Assembly (NCBI RefSeq): GCF_030651185.1
Contig: NZ_JAUSCJ010000022.1
Coordinates: 248,001 to 312,000 of the forward strand
Source: Phenylobacterium sp.
Lineage (GTDB): Bacteria > Pseudomonadota > Alphaproteobacteria > Caulobacterales > Caulobacteraceae
DNA: 64,000 nt
Direction: 5' to 3'
Shown: positions 7,309 to 15,797 of the stretch, piece by piece
Layout of the letters: each line of letters begins with the position of its first letter
How positions within the stretch are numbered: the first letter of the stretch is position 1
Notes under the pieces: model-generated
What the model was told of the DNA's origin: nothing
The model's database searches: none
What the model saw: only the letters and a program-made list of their open reading frames with translations
Made by a program: the position numbers and the translations under genes

Positions 7309-8763
7309 ATGCCCTTTGACATCGACATCGACGCCGCCGACCGGCCGCTGCTGATCGATAATGTCTGGCGCGCGGGCGGGGGCGGAGAGTGGCTGCCGAT
7401 CCTCAACCCGGTGGACGAGAGCTTGCTGGGGCGGTTCGCGGTGGCGACGACGGCAGACCTCGACGAAGCCCTGGCCAGCGCGCAGGCGGCCTTCCTGACC
7501 TGGCGCGATGTCGGCCCCTTGGCCCGCGCCCAGGTGCTGCGCGCCGCCGCCGCCCTGATACTGCAACGGGCCGATGCCCTGGCCACCGCGCTCACCCGCG
7601 AACAGGGCAAGCCGCTCGCCCAGGCGCGGATGGAGATCGAGGGGTGCGCGCGCGCCTTCGACTGGGCCGCCGAGGAGGGCCGCCGCACCTATGGCCGGGT
7701 GATCCCCTCCAACACGCCGGGCCTGATGTGGACCACCGGCCGCTTCCCGGTCGGGCCGGTGGCGGCCTTCACCCCCTGGAACTTTCCCGCCTCGCAGGCC
7801 GCGGCCAAGATCGGCAGCGCCATCGCCGCGGGCTGCTCGATCATCCTGAAGGGCCCGGAGGACGCGCCGAGCGGCTGCGTGGGTCTGGCTCAGGCCTTGG
7901 TGGACGCGGGCCTCCCGCCCGGCGTCCTCACCCTGGTGTTCGGCCGCCCGCCGGAGATTTCCGAGCACCTGATCGCCTCGCCGATCATCCGCAAGGTGTC
8001 CTTCACCGGTTCGGTCCCGGTGGGTAAGCACCTTGCGGGCCTGGCCGCGGCCCAGATGAAGCCCTGCACCATGGAGCTCGGCGGCCACGCGCCGGTGCTG
8101 GTGTTCGGCGACGTCGATCCGGTGGCCGCCGCCAGGACCTTGGTGACCGGAAAATTCCGCAACGCTGGCCAGGTGTGCATCTCGCCCACCCGCTTCATGG
8201 TCGCTCAGTCGATCTACGAACCGTTCGTCGAAGCCTTCACGGAGGGCGCAAAGGCCCTGGTGGTGGGAAACGGCCTGGAGCCCGAGACGGAGATGGGGCC
8301 CCTGGCCAACGACCGCCGCCTAGCCTCGGTGGAGGCCATGGTGGCCGATGCGGTGGCCAAGGGCGCGACCCTGCGCACCGGCGGCGAACGGATCGGCAAT
8401 ACCGGGTACTTCTACAGGCCCACCGTCCTCACCGACGTGCCGGAGACTGCGCGCGTCCTGCATGATGAGCCCTTCGGCCCCCTCGCGGTCCTGACCCCCT
8501 TCGCCGACCGGGAGGAAGCCATGGCGCGCGCCAACGCCACCCCGTTCGGCCTGGCGGCCTACGCCTTCACCCGCAGCCAGGAGGACGCCGCCTTTGTCGC
8601 CCGGCGCTTCGAGAGTGGCATGGTGGGGATCAACACCTTCATGATCGGCGGCGCCGAGGCGCCCTTCGGCGGGATCAAGGAAAGCGGCTATGGCCGTGAA
8701 GGCGGCATGGAGGGCATCGACGCCTATCTGACCACCAAGGTCGTCGCGCAGATGCCCGCCTAG
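7309..8763 (+). CDS. NAD(P)-dependent aldehyde dehydrogenase, succinate-semialdehyde type
   Basis: 484 aa; ATG at 7309 with GAGG 8 bases upstream. Active-site residues are visible: N158 (T-P-W-N-F-P), E256 in M-E-L-G-G-H and nucleophile C290 in F-R-N-A-G-Q-V-C. The C-terminal G-G-I-K-E-S-G-Y-G-R-E-G-G motif is typical of the succinate-semialdehyde dehydrogenase branch. It oxidises an aldehyde to the acid in the cytoplasm. Divergent from the polyamine-type transporter, it would fit polyamine or amine catabolism (inference). The stop shares CTAG with the convergent oxygenase stop. Confidence 0.92.
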   Translation: MPFDIDIDAADRPLLIDNVWRAGGGGEWLPILNPVDESLLGRFAVATTADLDEALASAQAAFLTWRDVGPLARAQVLRAAAALILQRADALATALTREQGKPLAQARMEIEGCARAFDWAAEEGRRTYGRVIPSNTPGLMWTTGRFPVGPVAAFTPWNFPASQAAAKIGSAIAAGCSIILKGPEDAPSGCVGLAQALVDAGLPPGVLTLVFGRPPEISEHLIASPIIRKVSFTGSVPVGKHLAGLAAAQMKPCTMELGGHAPVLVFGDVDPVAAARTLVTGKFRNAGQVCISPTRFMVAQSIYEPFVEAFTEGAKALVVGNGLEPETEMGPLANDRRLASVEAMVADAVAKGATLRTGGERIGNTGYFYRPTVLTDVPETARVLHDEPFGPLAVLTPFADREEAMARANATPFGLAAYAFTRSQEDAAFVARRFESGMVGINTFMIGGAEAPFGGIKESGYGREGGMEGIDAYLTTKVVAQMPA

Positions 8764-9950
8764 GGCGCGGCCTCGACCTTCGGGGCGCTGGGGAACTCGT
8801 TCACGGCCTTGCGCTTGAACGGGTTCTCCTTGTGGATCGGGAAGTCGATCTTCAGCTCGCCCAGGCAGATCTTCTTGCGCAGGTGCTTGGCGCCGTTGAC
8901 GCTGAAGCCGGCCAGGTGGTCTCCGGCGACGATGCGGTTGTACTTGGCCGGAACCTCGCCGGAGACGAACTGCGGCAGGGGTTCGATCACCGTGTGATAG
9001 TCGACGGCGAAGAACAGCGGCATCGAGAAGCGCTCCTTGCCGGTGTTCACCACCCGGTGCTGGGTGGCTTTGAACCGGCCGTTGGTCCAGCCCTCGATCA
9101 GGTCCCCCACATTGACGATGAATGTGCCGGGGATCGGCGGCGCGGCGACCCATTCGTCGGCGGCGTTCATCACCTGAAGGCCGGGACCGCCCTGGTGCAG
9201 GATGGTGAAGCACTCGAAGTCGGAGTGGGCGCCGATGCCCAGGTTGTCGTTGTCCATCGGCCGGTCATTGGGCGGATAGTGCAGCAGGCGCAGTTGCGAC
9301 GGTGGCTTCTGGGTAAGCTTGGCGAAGAAGTCCTCGGGCAGGCCCAGCGCCACGGTGAAGGCGTGGAACAGGCTGTCTCCGACCGCCGTCACCGCGTCAT
9401 AATAGGCCATCACCTCGTCGCGGAATCCGGGGATGAAGTCGGGCCACTGGTTGGGCACCAGCATCAGGTTGCCGGCCAGGAAATCAGGGTCGGTCTCCGG
9501 CAGTTCGATGGAGACGTCGAAGGCCGCGTGCAGGCGCGGCTTGGTCAGGTAGTCGTGGTCGGGATTGGGCTCCACCAGGCGGTAGAGTTCCGGGTCGCCG
9601 TCGTCATCCTTGTCACCGTCCGGAATCCAGCCGCGGGTGCCTGGCGAGTTGGAGATGTGGACCTGCTGCTTCAGGTCCTTGGGCGAATAGTGGAACTGGC
9701 GCGAGAGCTCATAGGTGCGCTCGATCAGCGCCTCGGGGACGCCGTGGTTCTTGATGTAGAAGAAGCCCACCGTCTCGCAGGCCCGGCCGATTTCCGCGGC
9801 CGTGGCCTCCAGGGCCTCGCGGTCCGTCCCGCGCAGGGCCGAGATGTCGATCACCGGAATAGACGAGAAGGCCAGCAGCTTGGCGCCCATCTCGGCGGTG
9901 GCCGGCTCGGCCTCGGCTTGGCGGCTCGCGGTTGTCGACTGGGGGCTCAT
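8760..9950 (-). CDS. Isopenicillin N synthase-like 2-oxoglutarate/Fe(II) oxygenase (paralogue)
   Basis: 396 aa; ATG at 9950 with AGGAG 6 bases upstream. Iron ligands are H242 and D244 (G-A-H-S-D) and H298 (T-Q-H-R-V), with R307-x-S309 for the co-substrate. Compared with the paralogue at 453 it has a 30-residue N-terminal extension and an acidic insert (G-D-K-D-D-D-G-D-P, 112-120). It is convergent with the aldehyde dehydrogenase. Neither oxygenase has a recognisable substrate; position around an amine-type transporter suggests oxidation of an imported nitrogen compound (inference). Confidence 0.9.
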   Translation of the reverse strand: MSPQSTTASRQAEAEPATAEMGAKLLAFSSIPVIDISALRGTDREALEATAAEIGRACETVGFFYIKNHGVPEALIERTYELSRQFHYSPKDLKQQVHISNSPGTRGWIPDGDKDDDGDPELYRLVEPNPDHDYLTKPRLHAAFDVSIELPETDPDFLAGNLMLVPNQWPDFIPGFRDEVMAYYDAVTAVGDSLFHAFTVALGLPEDFFAKLTQKPPSQLRLLHYPPNDRPMDNDNLGIGAHSDFECFTILHQGGPGLQVMNAADEWVAAPPIPGTFIVNVGDLIEGWTNGRFKATQHRVVNTGKERFSMPLFFAVDYHTVIEPLPQFVSGEVPAKYNRIVAGDHLAGFSVNGAKHLRKKICLGELKIDFPIHKENPFKRKAVNEFPSAPKVEAAP

Positions 9951-9984
9951 CACCGGCTCCTGGCGCACTGTCCAAGGGACCCTA

Positions 9985-10025
9985 GGCCTCGCGGGCCGTC
10001 TGTAACCTCAAGACTGCGCGAGGCC
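9985..10025. promoter_or_regulatory. Inverted repeat GGCCTCGCG / CGCGAGGCC upstream of oxygenase
   Basis: Perfect 9-base arms at 9985-9993 and 10017-10025 with a 23-base loop, 35 bases upstream of the oxygenase start at 9950. It could be a leader hairpin or an operator. No T-tract follows it on the minus strand, so it is not an obvious terminator. Confidence 0.35.
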
Positions 10026-10105
10026 GAGGTTTCACCGTCATCGTAACACGTTTTGCTCAGGTCGTACTCAGCGGCGCCCCTGTGGCGCCCAGGATTTCCG
10101 AGCGT

Positions 10106-10148
10106 CACAAACAAGAACCCCGACCCGGGCCTGCAGCCTGAGTCGGGG
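10106..10148 (-). terminator. Rho-independent terminator after TonB receptor gene
   Basis: Arms CCCCGAC (10118-10124) and GTCGGGG (10142-10148), with extra GG/CC pairing inside, are followed on the minus strand by TTCTTGTTTG. It sits 31 bases past the receptor stop and separates it from the downstream oxygenase gene. Confidence 0.7.
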
Positions 10149-10178
10149 CGATAGCGCGCCGGTATGTGTGTGGAGCCC

Positions 10179-12632
10179 TTAGAAGCTCCGCTCAAATCGG
10201 ATGCCGATCCGGCGGGGCGGCAGGACGGCGTAGAAGAAGCCGCGCTGGTAGACGTTGGCGCCGGTGTCGTCGCTGACCACCTGGTTATAGGCCGGCGTAT
10301 TGCGCACGCCGGTCTTCACGAAGGTGTCGAACAGGTTGTCGGCGTAGAGCGTCGCCTTCCACATCTCGGCCTGATACTCGACCGACATGTTGTGGATGGC
10401 GTAGGCGGGCAGGGTGACCCCGCCGCCCTTGTTCCCGGCTCGGGTCAGGACGTCGCCGGCGGCGGTGACGCCATAGCCGAAGGCCAGGTTCCCCTCGAAG
10501 ATCGGCATCTCGTAGCGGGCATAGAGGCTGCCCTGGTCCTGCGGAGAACCCGGCAGGCGGTCGCCGGCCGCGCCGGCGGCGTATTGCAGGGTGCCCTGGA
10601 AGCCTGGTGCGGTGATGTAGGGGATCAGGTTCGGCGTGCCCTCAGTGAACTCCGTGAGGTTGTGCATGTAGCTGCCGCGCAGGGTGAAGCCCTCGAACAG
10701 GTCGGCGGCGAAGTTGACCTCGACCCCCTTGGACTCCGCGTCGCCGCCGTTGATCGTGATCGGCTGCAGGCCGTTCTGAGTGGCGGAGTCGACCTGCGGC
10801 TTCTTCCACTGGATGTAGTAGAGCGCGCCGTTCAGGGTCAGGCGCTTGTCGAACCACTGGCTGTGGAGCCCCAGCTCGTAGTTCAGGGTCTTGTCAGGGT
10901 TGTACTCGGTCTCGTTGGGCAGGGCGCAGACGATCTGGTTCACGGGCAGGGGGTTGGGGCAGGCGGCCACGCCGTTGTCGCTGCCGATCCGATACCCCTC
11001 GCTGATGGTCAGATAGGTCATCACATCGTCGCTGAACTTGTACGAGGTGTTGAACTTGAACAGCCAGCCCTTGTCCTTCTGGCTGACCGTCGAATAGTTC
11101 ACAACCAGGGCGTCCACCGGGGTCCGGCCGCCTACCGTGGTCGCCCAAAGCGGCAGATCGACACCGCTCTCGACCTCAAGATCATAGGTGTAGTAGCGCC
11201 CGCCGACGGTGACCTGGAAGGCGTCGTTGAACTGGTAGCTGAGCTCGCCGAAGCCCGCGGACTCGGTGAGCTTGCGGTTGGTGACGCTGTAGTACTCGAC
11301 CGAGTCGGGCCGCAGCGGGCCGGTGGCGAACACCGACTTCAGGTAGGCGTCGTAGAAGGGGGTGAACTCCTTGCTGAAGCCATCCTCGGTCTTGCGGTTG
11401 TAGTAGGCCCCGACGATCCAACTCAGGGGGGAGTCGCCCTTGGACACCAGGCGCAGTTCCTGGGTGAAGCCCTTGTCTTCCCGCTGCTCGTTGGTGAAGG
11501 CGGTGAAGCTCGGGAAGGCCTCGTAACTGTACTCCAGGCCGATCAGCAGGTCGGTTTGATCGCGCCGGCCGTCAGCCTCGTACCGCGAGACGCCTGTCGC
11601 CGAGGTGAGCTCGGCGAAGCCGAGATCGAAGGAGCCCTCCAGGGCCAGAAGCTGGTTGGTCACTTCGTTGGGCTCGGTCACCCGCATCAGCGACGACCAC
11701 TTGTCGACCTTGACCGGGAAGCTGGTGACCCCGGCGCCGCTCACCTGGCGGCCGCCCACCTGGGCGTTCTGGTAGTAGTAGGTGAGGTTCAGGTCGATGG
11801 CGTCGGTGGGCGCCCAGCGGAAGCCCAGGCGGCCGGACAGGGTCTTCTCGGTGTTGACGTCCTTCTTGCGGTGCAGGTTGGCGCGGACCGCCGCGGGATT
11901 GGTGAAGTCGGGGTCGGGATCTGAGACCCCTACCTGGTTCACCAGGAAGGGCTGATCGATGAAGCCCTGGTCGTTCAGCCAGTCGAGGTTGAACCGAACC
12001 GCGAAGGTGTCGCCGATCGGCGCGTTCACGGTGAACCCGAAGTCGGTGCTGGGGTTGCGGCCGTGGGTGTAGCCATAGGCGTCGCCGCGGACGCCGCCTT
12101 CCCAAGATCCCAGGCGCGGCCGGGTGGGGATGTAGCGGATCGCGCCGCCCAGGGTGCCCGCGCCGTAGAGCGTGCCCTGCGGACCCAGCAGGAATTCGAC
12201 CCGTTCGATGTCGTTCAGCTTCAGGTCCACGAACAGCGGGATGTCGCCCACATAGGTGGCCACCGTACCGCCGCCGTCATTGTTGTTGTCGTTGGAGCCC
12301 AGGGCCGTGGCGTTCAAGCCGCGCACGATGATGTTGTTACCCTGGCGGGCGCCCTGGTCGACGATGAAGATCCCCGGCACGAAACGGGTGATCTCGGCCA
12401 GGTTGTCGAATCCCTGCTCCTTGATCTCCTCGCCGCCCACCGCGGCGATGTTTACCGGCGTGTCCTGAATCGTGGTGTCGCGGCGGGTGGCCGTGACGAT
12501 AAGCTCCGAAACACTCGCCGCATCACCGGCGTCGGCGGCGAAGGCGGCTTGGGGCGCGAGCGCCACCAGGGGCAGGGCGAGCGCGCTGATCGAGCTCAGC
12601 AGCGCTGTTCGCGATATCGATCTTAGGAACAT
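10179..12632 (-). CDS. TonB-dependent outer-membrane receptor
   Basis: 817 aa. The start at 12632 follows GGAGGGG by 3-5 bases; upstream in-frame ATG codons overlap that site. A 32-residue signal peptide (F-L-R-S-I-S-R-T to A-A-F-A) precedes a TonB-box-like V-S-E-L-I-V-T-A-T, then a plug domain (P-V-N-I-A-A-V-G-G, I-I-V-R-G-L-N-A) and a 22-strand barrel ending in ...I-R-F-E-R-S-F with terminal Phe. It imports a siderophore, glycan or other large nutrient; the ligand is not evident. Divergent from the TPR-sulfotransferase, a pairing frequent in Caulobacterales and sphingomonads. A terminator follows at 10118-10148. Confidence 0.93.
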   Translation of the reverse strand: MFLRSISRTALLSSISALALPLVALAPQAAFAADAGDAASVSELIVTATRRDTTIQDTPVNIAAVGGEEIKEQGFDNLAEITRFVPGIFIVDQGARQGNNIIVRGLNATALGSNDNNNDGGGTVATYVGDIPLFVDLKLNDIERVEFLLGPQGTLYGAGTLGGAIRYIPTRPRLGSWEGGVRGDAYGYTHGRNPSTDFGFTVNAPIGDTFAVRFNLDWLNDQGFIDQPFLVNQVGVSDPDPDFTNPAAVRANLHRKKDVNTEKTLSGRLGFRWAPTDAIDLNLTYYYQNAQVGGRQVSGAGVTSFPVKVDKWSSLMRVTEPNEVTNQLLALEGSFDLGFAELTSATGVSRYEADGRRDQTDLLIGLEYSYEAFPSFTAFTNEQREDKGFTQELRLVSKGDSPLSWIVGAYYNRKTEDGFSKEFTPFYDAYLKSVFATGPLRPDSVEYYSVTNRKLTESAGFGELSYQFNDAFQVTVGGRYYTYDLEVESGVDLPLWATTVGGRTPVDALVVNYSTVSQKDKGWLFKFNTSYKFSDDVMTYLTISEGYRIGSDNGVAACPNPLPVNQIVCALPNETEYNPDKTLNYELGLHSQWFDKRLTLNGALYYIQWKKPQVDSATQNGLQPITINGGDAESKGVEVNFAADLFEGFTLRGSYMHNLTEFTEGTPNLIPYITAPGFQGTLQYAAGAAGDRLPGSPQDQGSLYARYEMPIFEGNLAFGYGVTAAGDVLTRAGNKGGGVTLPAYAIHNMSVEYQAEMWKATLYADNLFDTFVKTGVRNTPAYNQVVSDDTGANVYQRGFFYAVLPPRRIGIRFERSF

Positions 12633-12770
12633 ATTCCCCTCCATATACAGATTGAGGAGAGGCTCGGTTGACGGGGTCGGTCGTCTCAAGTGCAATGTTG
12701 CGGTGCAGCGTGGTTATGCCCATTCTGGACAAAACGTATGCGCTCGGCGCATGGAAAGAGGGCGTGCGAC

Positions 12771-14351
12771 GTGGCTGAAACGCCCAGTCTGCTGGATTTG
12801 GCTGAGGGGCTTATGTCCCGGGGCGCCTATGAACAGGCGCACAAACTTTGTCTTTCCGCGCTTGGCGAGGACGCCGCCGACGGTCGCGCCTGGTTCCTGT
12901 TGGGGGTGATCGCCGCCGATCATGACAACCCGCTTCGGGCCGCTGAACTGTTCGCCAAGGCCGTGGACCTGGCGCCCGGCGCGGCCCGTCACCACGCCTA
13001 TCTGTCGCGCACCCTCATAGCCTTGAACCGACGCCCCGAAGCTCTTGGCGCTGCCGAGCAGGCGGTGGCCCTGGCCCCGACGGATGCCCTGACCCTGGAC
13101 ACCATCGGGGTGGTCTTTACCCGGGCCGGCGATCATGCCCGGGCCCTGCCGTTCTTCGAGACCGCCGTGGCTGCGACACCGGACAATGCGAGCTTCCTCT
13201 ACAACCTGGCCGCCTCGCGCCAGTTCGCCGGCGACTTCGAGGGCGCCGAGACCGCCTATGCGCGCGCCTTGAGCCTGGCGCCTGGCCTCTACCGCGCCTG
13301 GTCCTCGCGGGTGCAGCTGGCCCGCCAGACGCGCGAGCGCAATTTCGCGGCCGAGCTCGAGGCCCTGTTCGGCCAAGGTTCGCCTGATCCGGACCGCGCC
13401 CTGCATCTTGGCCACGCGCTCGCCAAGACCCACGAGGATCTCGGCGATCATCCAGTGTCGCTGGAGTGGCTGAAGAGGGCCAAGGCGGCCAAGCGCCAGG
13501 TCATCGGCTACAGGCCAGAGCACGACGCCGCCCTGTTCGAGGCCGCCGCCCGGACCTTTACCGCGGGGACTGTGGCCGAAGGCGATCCTTCGCAGGAGCC
13601 GATCTTCGTGGTGGGCCTGCCCCGCAGCGGCACCACCCTGATCGACCGCATCCTCTCCAGCCACCGCGACGTCGCCTCGGCGGGCGAGCTCAGCAACTTC
13701 GCCCTGCTGCTGAAGCGGGCGGTCGGGACGCCGTCGAACCTGGTGATGGATGTGGAGACCTTCCAGGCCGCGGGGGCGGTCGACATGGCCCGCCTGGGCG
13801 CCGACTACCTGGCCAGCACCCGGCCACTGACGGGGAGCACGCCGCGCTTCACCGACAAGATGCCGCTCAACCTCCTCTATGCGGGCCTGATCCACCAGGC
13901 CCTGCCCAATGCCCGTATCGTCTGCCTGCGCCGCGATCCGATGGACGTCTGCCTGTCCAACTTCCGGCAGCTCTTCGCCACCACCTTCTCCTACTACAAC
14001 TACGCCTTCGATCTGGAGGATGTGGCCCGGTACTATGTCGACTTCGACCGCCTGGTGGCCCACTGGCGGGAGGTGCTGCCGGCCGACCGCTTCACCGAAA
14101 TCGCCTATGAGGACATCGTCGCCGACCAGGAGGCGCAGACCCGGCGTCTGCTGGCGTTCTGCCACCTGGCCTGGGACCCGCGCTGCCTAGCCTTCCACGA
14201 GAACACCGCCCCGGTGGCGACCGCAAGTTCCGTCCAGGTGCGCCAGCCGCTCTACGCCTCTTCCGTGGGGCGCTGGCGGCGTTACGGCGAGGGCCTGGCT
14301 CCCATGCGGCGCATCCTGGCCCAGGCCGGCCTGGTCGGAGACACGCCATGA
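12771..14351 (+). CDS. TPR-containing sulfotransferase family protein
   Basis: 526 aa from GTG 12771 (GAGGG 8 bases upstream); an in-frame ATG at 12738 is the alternative. Residues 1-190 are tetratricopeptide repeats (A-L-G-A-A-E-Q-A-V-A-L-A-P pattern). The C-terminal half is a PAPS-dependent sulfotransferase: 5'-phosphosulfate loop V-G-L-P-R-S-G-T-T-L-I-D and 3'-phosphate motif C-L-R-R-D-P-M-D-V-C-L-S-N-F. No signal peptide. Bacterial members often neighbour TonB receptors, as here; acceptor unknown. It overlaps the next gene by ATGA. Confidence 0.9.
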   Translation: MAETPSLLDLAEGLMSRGAYEQAHKLCLSALGEDAADGRAWFLLGVIAADHDNPLRAAELFAKAVDLAPGAARHHAYLSRTLIALNRRPEALGAAEQAVALAPTDALTLDTIGVVFTRAGDHARALPFFETAVAATPDNASFLYNLAASRQFAGDFEGAETAYARALSLAPGLYRAWSSRVQLARQTRERNFAAELEALFGQGSPDPDRALHLGHALAKTHEDLGDHPVSLEWLKRAKAAKRQVIGYRPEHDAALFEAAARTFTAGTVAEGDPSQEPIFVVGLPRSGTTLIDRILSSHRDVASAGELSNFALLLKRAVGTPSNLVMDVETFQAAGAVDMARLGADYLASTRPLTGSTPRFTDKMPLNLLYAGLIHQALPNARIVCLRRDPMDVCLSNFRQLFATTFSYYNYAFDLEDVARYYVDFDRLVAHWREVLPADRFTEIAYEDIVADQEAQTRRLLAFCHLAWDPRCLAFHENTAPVATASSVQVRQPLYASSVGRWRRYGEGLAPMRRILAQAGLVGDTP

Positions 14352-15121
14352 CGCTGCCCATCGCCGCGCGCTGGTTCGAGCGCCGCGACATCGACGCCGA
14401 TCTGACGCTGATCTGGGAGCCGCACGTCCACCCGCTGCTTCGCTGCAACATCTGGCGACTGCGGGGGCGGGACGCCGACCTGCTGGTGGATACCGGCATG
14501 GGCATCGCCAGCCTGCGCGAGGCCGGGGCCGACCTGTTCGAGAAGACCCTGCTGGCTGTCGCCACCCACGCCCACGCCGACCATGTCGGCGGCCTGCACG
14601 AATTCGACTGCCGCCTCTGCCACGGCGCCGAGGCCGAGGCCCTGAGCCAGGGGCGCGACTCCTATTCTCTCGACCTGGCGGACTTCAGCACGGAATCCCA
14701 GGCCCGGCTGGCTAAGGCCGGCTACGATATTTCCGATGGCCTGCTGACCGCCGTCCCCCATGCCGGCTACCGCCCCGCCGCCCATGTGCTGAAGGGCTGC
14801 GAGCCGACCCGCGTCCTGGCCGGGGGCGATGTGGTTGACCTGGGCGACCGGGCCTTCGAGGTGCTGCACCTGCCGGGCCATTCGCCGGGCAGTATCGGCC
14901 TGTGGGAGGCGGCCACCGGCATGCTGTTCTCCGGCGACGCGATCTATGACGGACCGTTGCTGGACGAGATCTCGGGCGCGGACATACCGGCCTATCGCGC
15001 GACCATGGAGCGGCTGCTCGGCCTGCCGGTGCAGGTGGTGCATGGCGGCCATGACGACAGCTTTGGCGCCGAGCGCCTGCGGGAGATCGCCCTGGCCTAC
15101 CTGCGCAGGACCGCTTCCTGA
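14348..15121 (+). CDS. Metallo-beta-lactamase-fold hydrolase
   Basis: 257 aa. The zinc motif T-H-A-H-A-D-H (H74, H76, D78, H79) is followed by L-P-G-H-S-P-G-S, S-G-D-A-I-Y-D and a C-terminal H-G-G-H, a complete binuclear site. No signal peptide, so cytoplasmic. The family ranges over glyoxalase II-like thioesterases, lactonases and sulfatases; I cannot pick a substrate. Translational coupling to the sulfotransferase (ATGA at 14348-14351) suggests a linked reaction, for example on a sulfated or thioester product (inference). Confidence 0.88.
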   Translation: MTLPIAARWFERRDIDADLTLIWEPHVHPLLRCNIWRLRGRDADLLVDTGMGIASLREAGADLFEKTLLAVATHAHADHVGGLHEFDCRLCHGAEAEALSQGRDSYSLDLADFSTESQARLAKAGYDISDGLLTAVPHAGYRPAAHVLKGCEPTRVLAGGDVVDLGDRAFEVLHLPGHSPGSIGLWEAATGMLFSGDAIYDGPLLDEISGADIPAYRATMERLLGLPVQVVHGGHDDSFGAERLREIALAYLRRTAS

Positions 15122-15296
15122 GCGCTGCTCGCACTACCCTAGTGTGCGGCCGCGCGGGCTTACCCGGACCCAGGGATGCAGCGCCTTGCCAGATGGTTAA
15201 TGAACTCCTTACGGTCAGGCTTCGCGCCTTGCGGCCATGGTGCTCCAAGGTCGGCAGCTGGCGCGAACACGGTCTCGTCTCGATCTGGGGGTTGCC

Positions 15297-15743
15297 TTGA
15301 AGTACATACTGATCGCTGGCGTGGGTGCGCTTCTGATGTCCGCCGGCAACGCTGGCGCGCAAGACCGCTACGGCTATGACCGTCCGCAGATGGTTCGAGA
15401 TTGCCCCGACGAATCCTATCATCGCCCCGAGGATGGCTGCCTCTGCGACAAGGAAGCCGTCTTCTATCGCCCGACCGGGCCGTGGGCCGACATCCGCGTC
15501 CAGAGCCCCGGCGTCCGCGTCTATGGCCGTCCAGTCTATGTCGCCTCGGGCCGCATCGATATCCAGGGGCCGCCGGTCTATGTCGACGCGCCGCCGGTGC
15601 GTATCGCCGCGCCGCAGATCTATCTTCACCGGCCCCAGGTCTATGTCCGGCCTTCGGACGTGACGGTGGAGCCGCCGCAGATCCACTATTCGGGCTGCGA
15701 GGATGGCACGACCTGCGGGCCGGCGCCTGCGCCGCGCCGCTAG
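15297..15743 (+). CDS. Exported protein built of 7-residue V-x-V-x-x-P repeats
   Basis: 148 aa from TTG 15297; an in-frame ATG at 15237 would put 20 extra residues before the signal peptide. The signal (K-Y-I-L-I-A-G-V-G-A-L-L-M-S-A-G-N-A-G-A) is followed by a Cys-containing segment (R-D-C-P ... G-C-L-C) and then about nine consecutive heptads of pattern [VI]-x-[VIL]-x-x-P-[PQ], for example V-Y-V-D-A-P-P, V-R-I-A-A-P-Q, I-Y-L-H-R-P-Q. The tail contains C-E-D-G-T-T-C. Such short beta repeats suggest an extended or solenoid surface structure; function unknown. A terminator follows. Confidence 0.8.
   Translation: MKYILIAGVGALLMSAGNAGAQDRYGYDRPQMVRDCPDESYHRPEDGCLCDKEAVFYRPTGPWADIRVQSPGVRVYGRPVYVASGRIDIQGPPVYVDAPPVRIAAPQIYLHRPQVYVRPSDVTVEPPQIHYSGCEDGTTCGPAPAPRR
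15492..15689 (+). repeat. 21-bp (7-codon) repeat array inside the exported protein gene
   Basis: About 9.5 units of 21 bases encode the heptads, each with Val/Ile at positions 1 and 3 and usually Pro at 6 or 7. Codons differ between units, so selection acts on protein periodicity rather than recent DNA duplication. Confidence 0.75.
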
Positions 15744-15764
15744 AGCCAAGTACCGAAACGCACA

Positions 15765-15797
15765 TGGGCCGGGCGTAAGCTCGGCCCATTGTCATGT
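15765..15797. terminator. Bidirectional terminator between convergent genes
   Basis: Arms TGGGCCG (15765-15771) and CGGCCCA (15782-15788) with a 10-base loop are followed by TTGTCATGTTT on the plus strand. It lies between the heptad-repeat gene and the convergent small exported protein, whose stop is at 15798. Confidence 0.6.

Noticed and set aside
10164..11924. 586-codon open frame on the plus strand, antisense to the TonB receptor
   Set aside because: Product is rich in Gly/Val/Arg/His/Gln without any domain; it is the usual antisense by-product of a GC-rich gene. The receptor on the other strand has a signal peptide, plug and barrel.
12660..12700. TTGACG with a -10 element as promoter of the sulfotransferase gene
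   Set aside because: The hexamer at the right distance (TGCAAT) is a poor -10 and the region also serves the divergent receptor; not decisive.
15176..15215. TTAATGAACTCCTTAC as a CtrA site (TTAA-N7-TTAA)
   Set aside because: The second half-site is off by two bases or by spacing; too weak to call.
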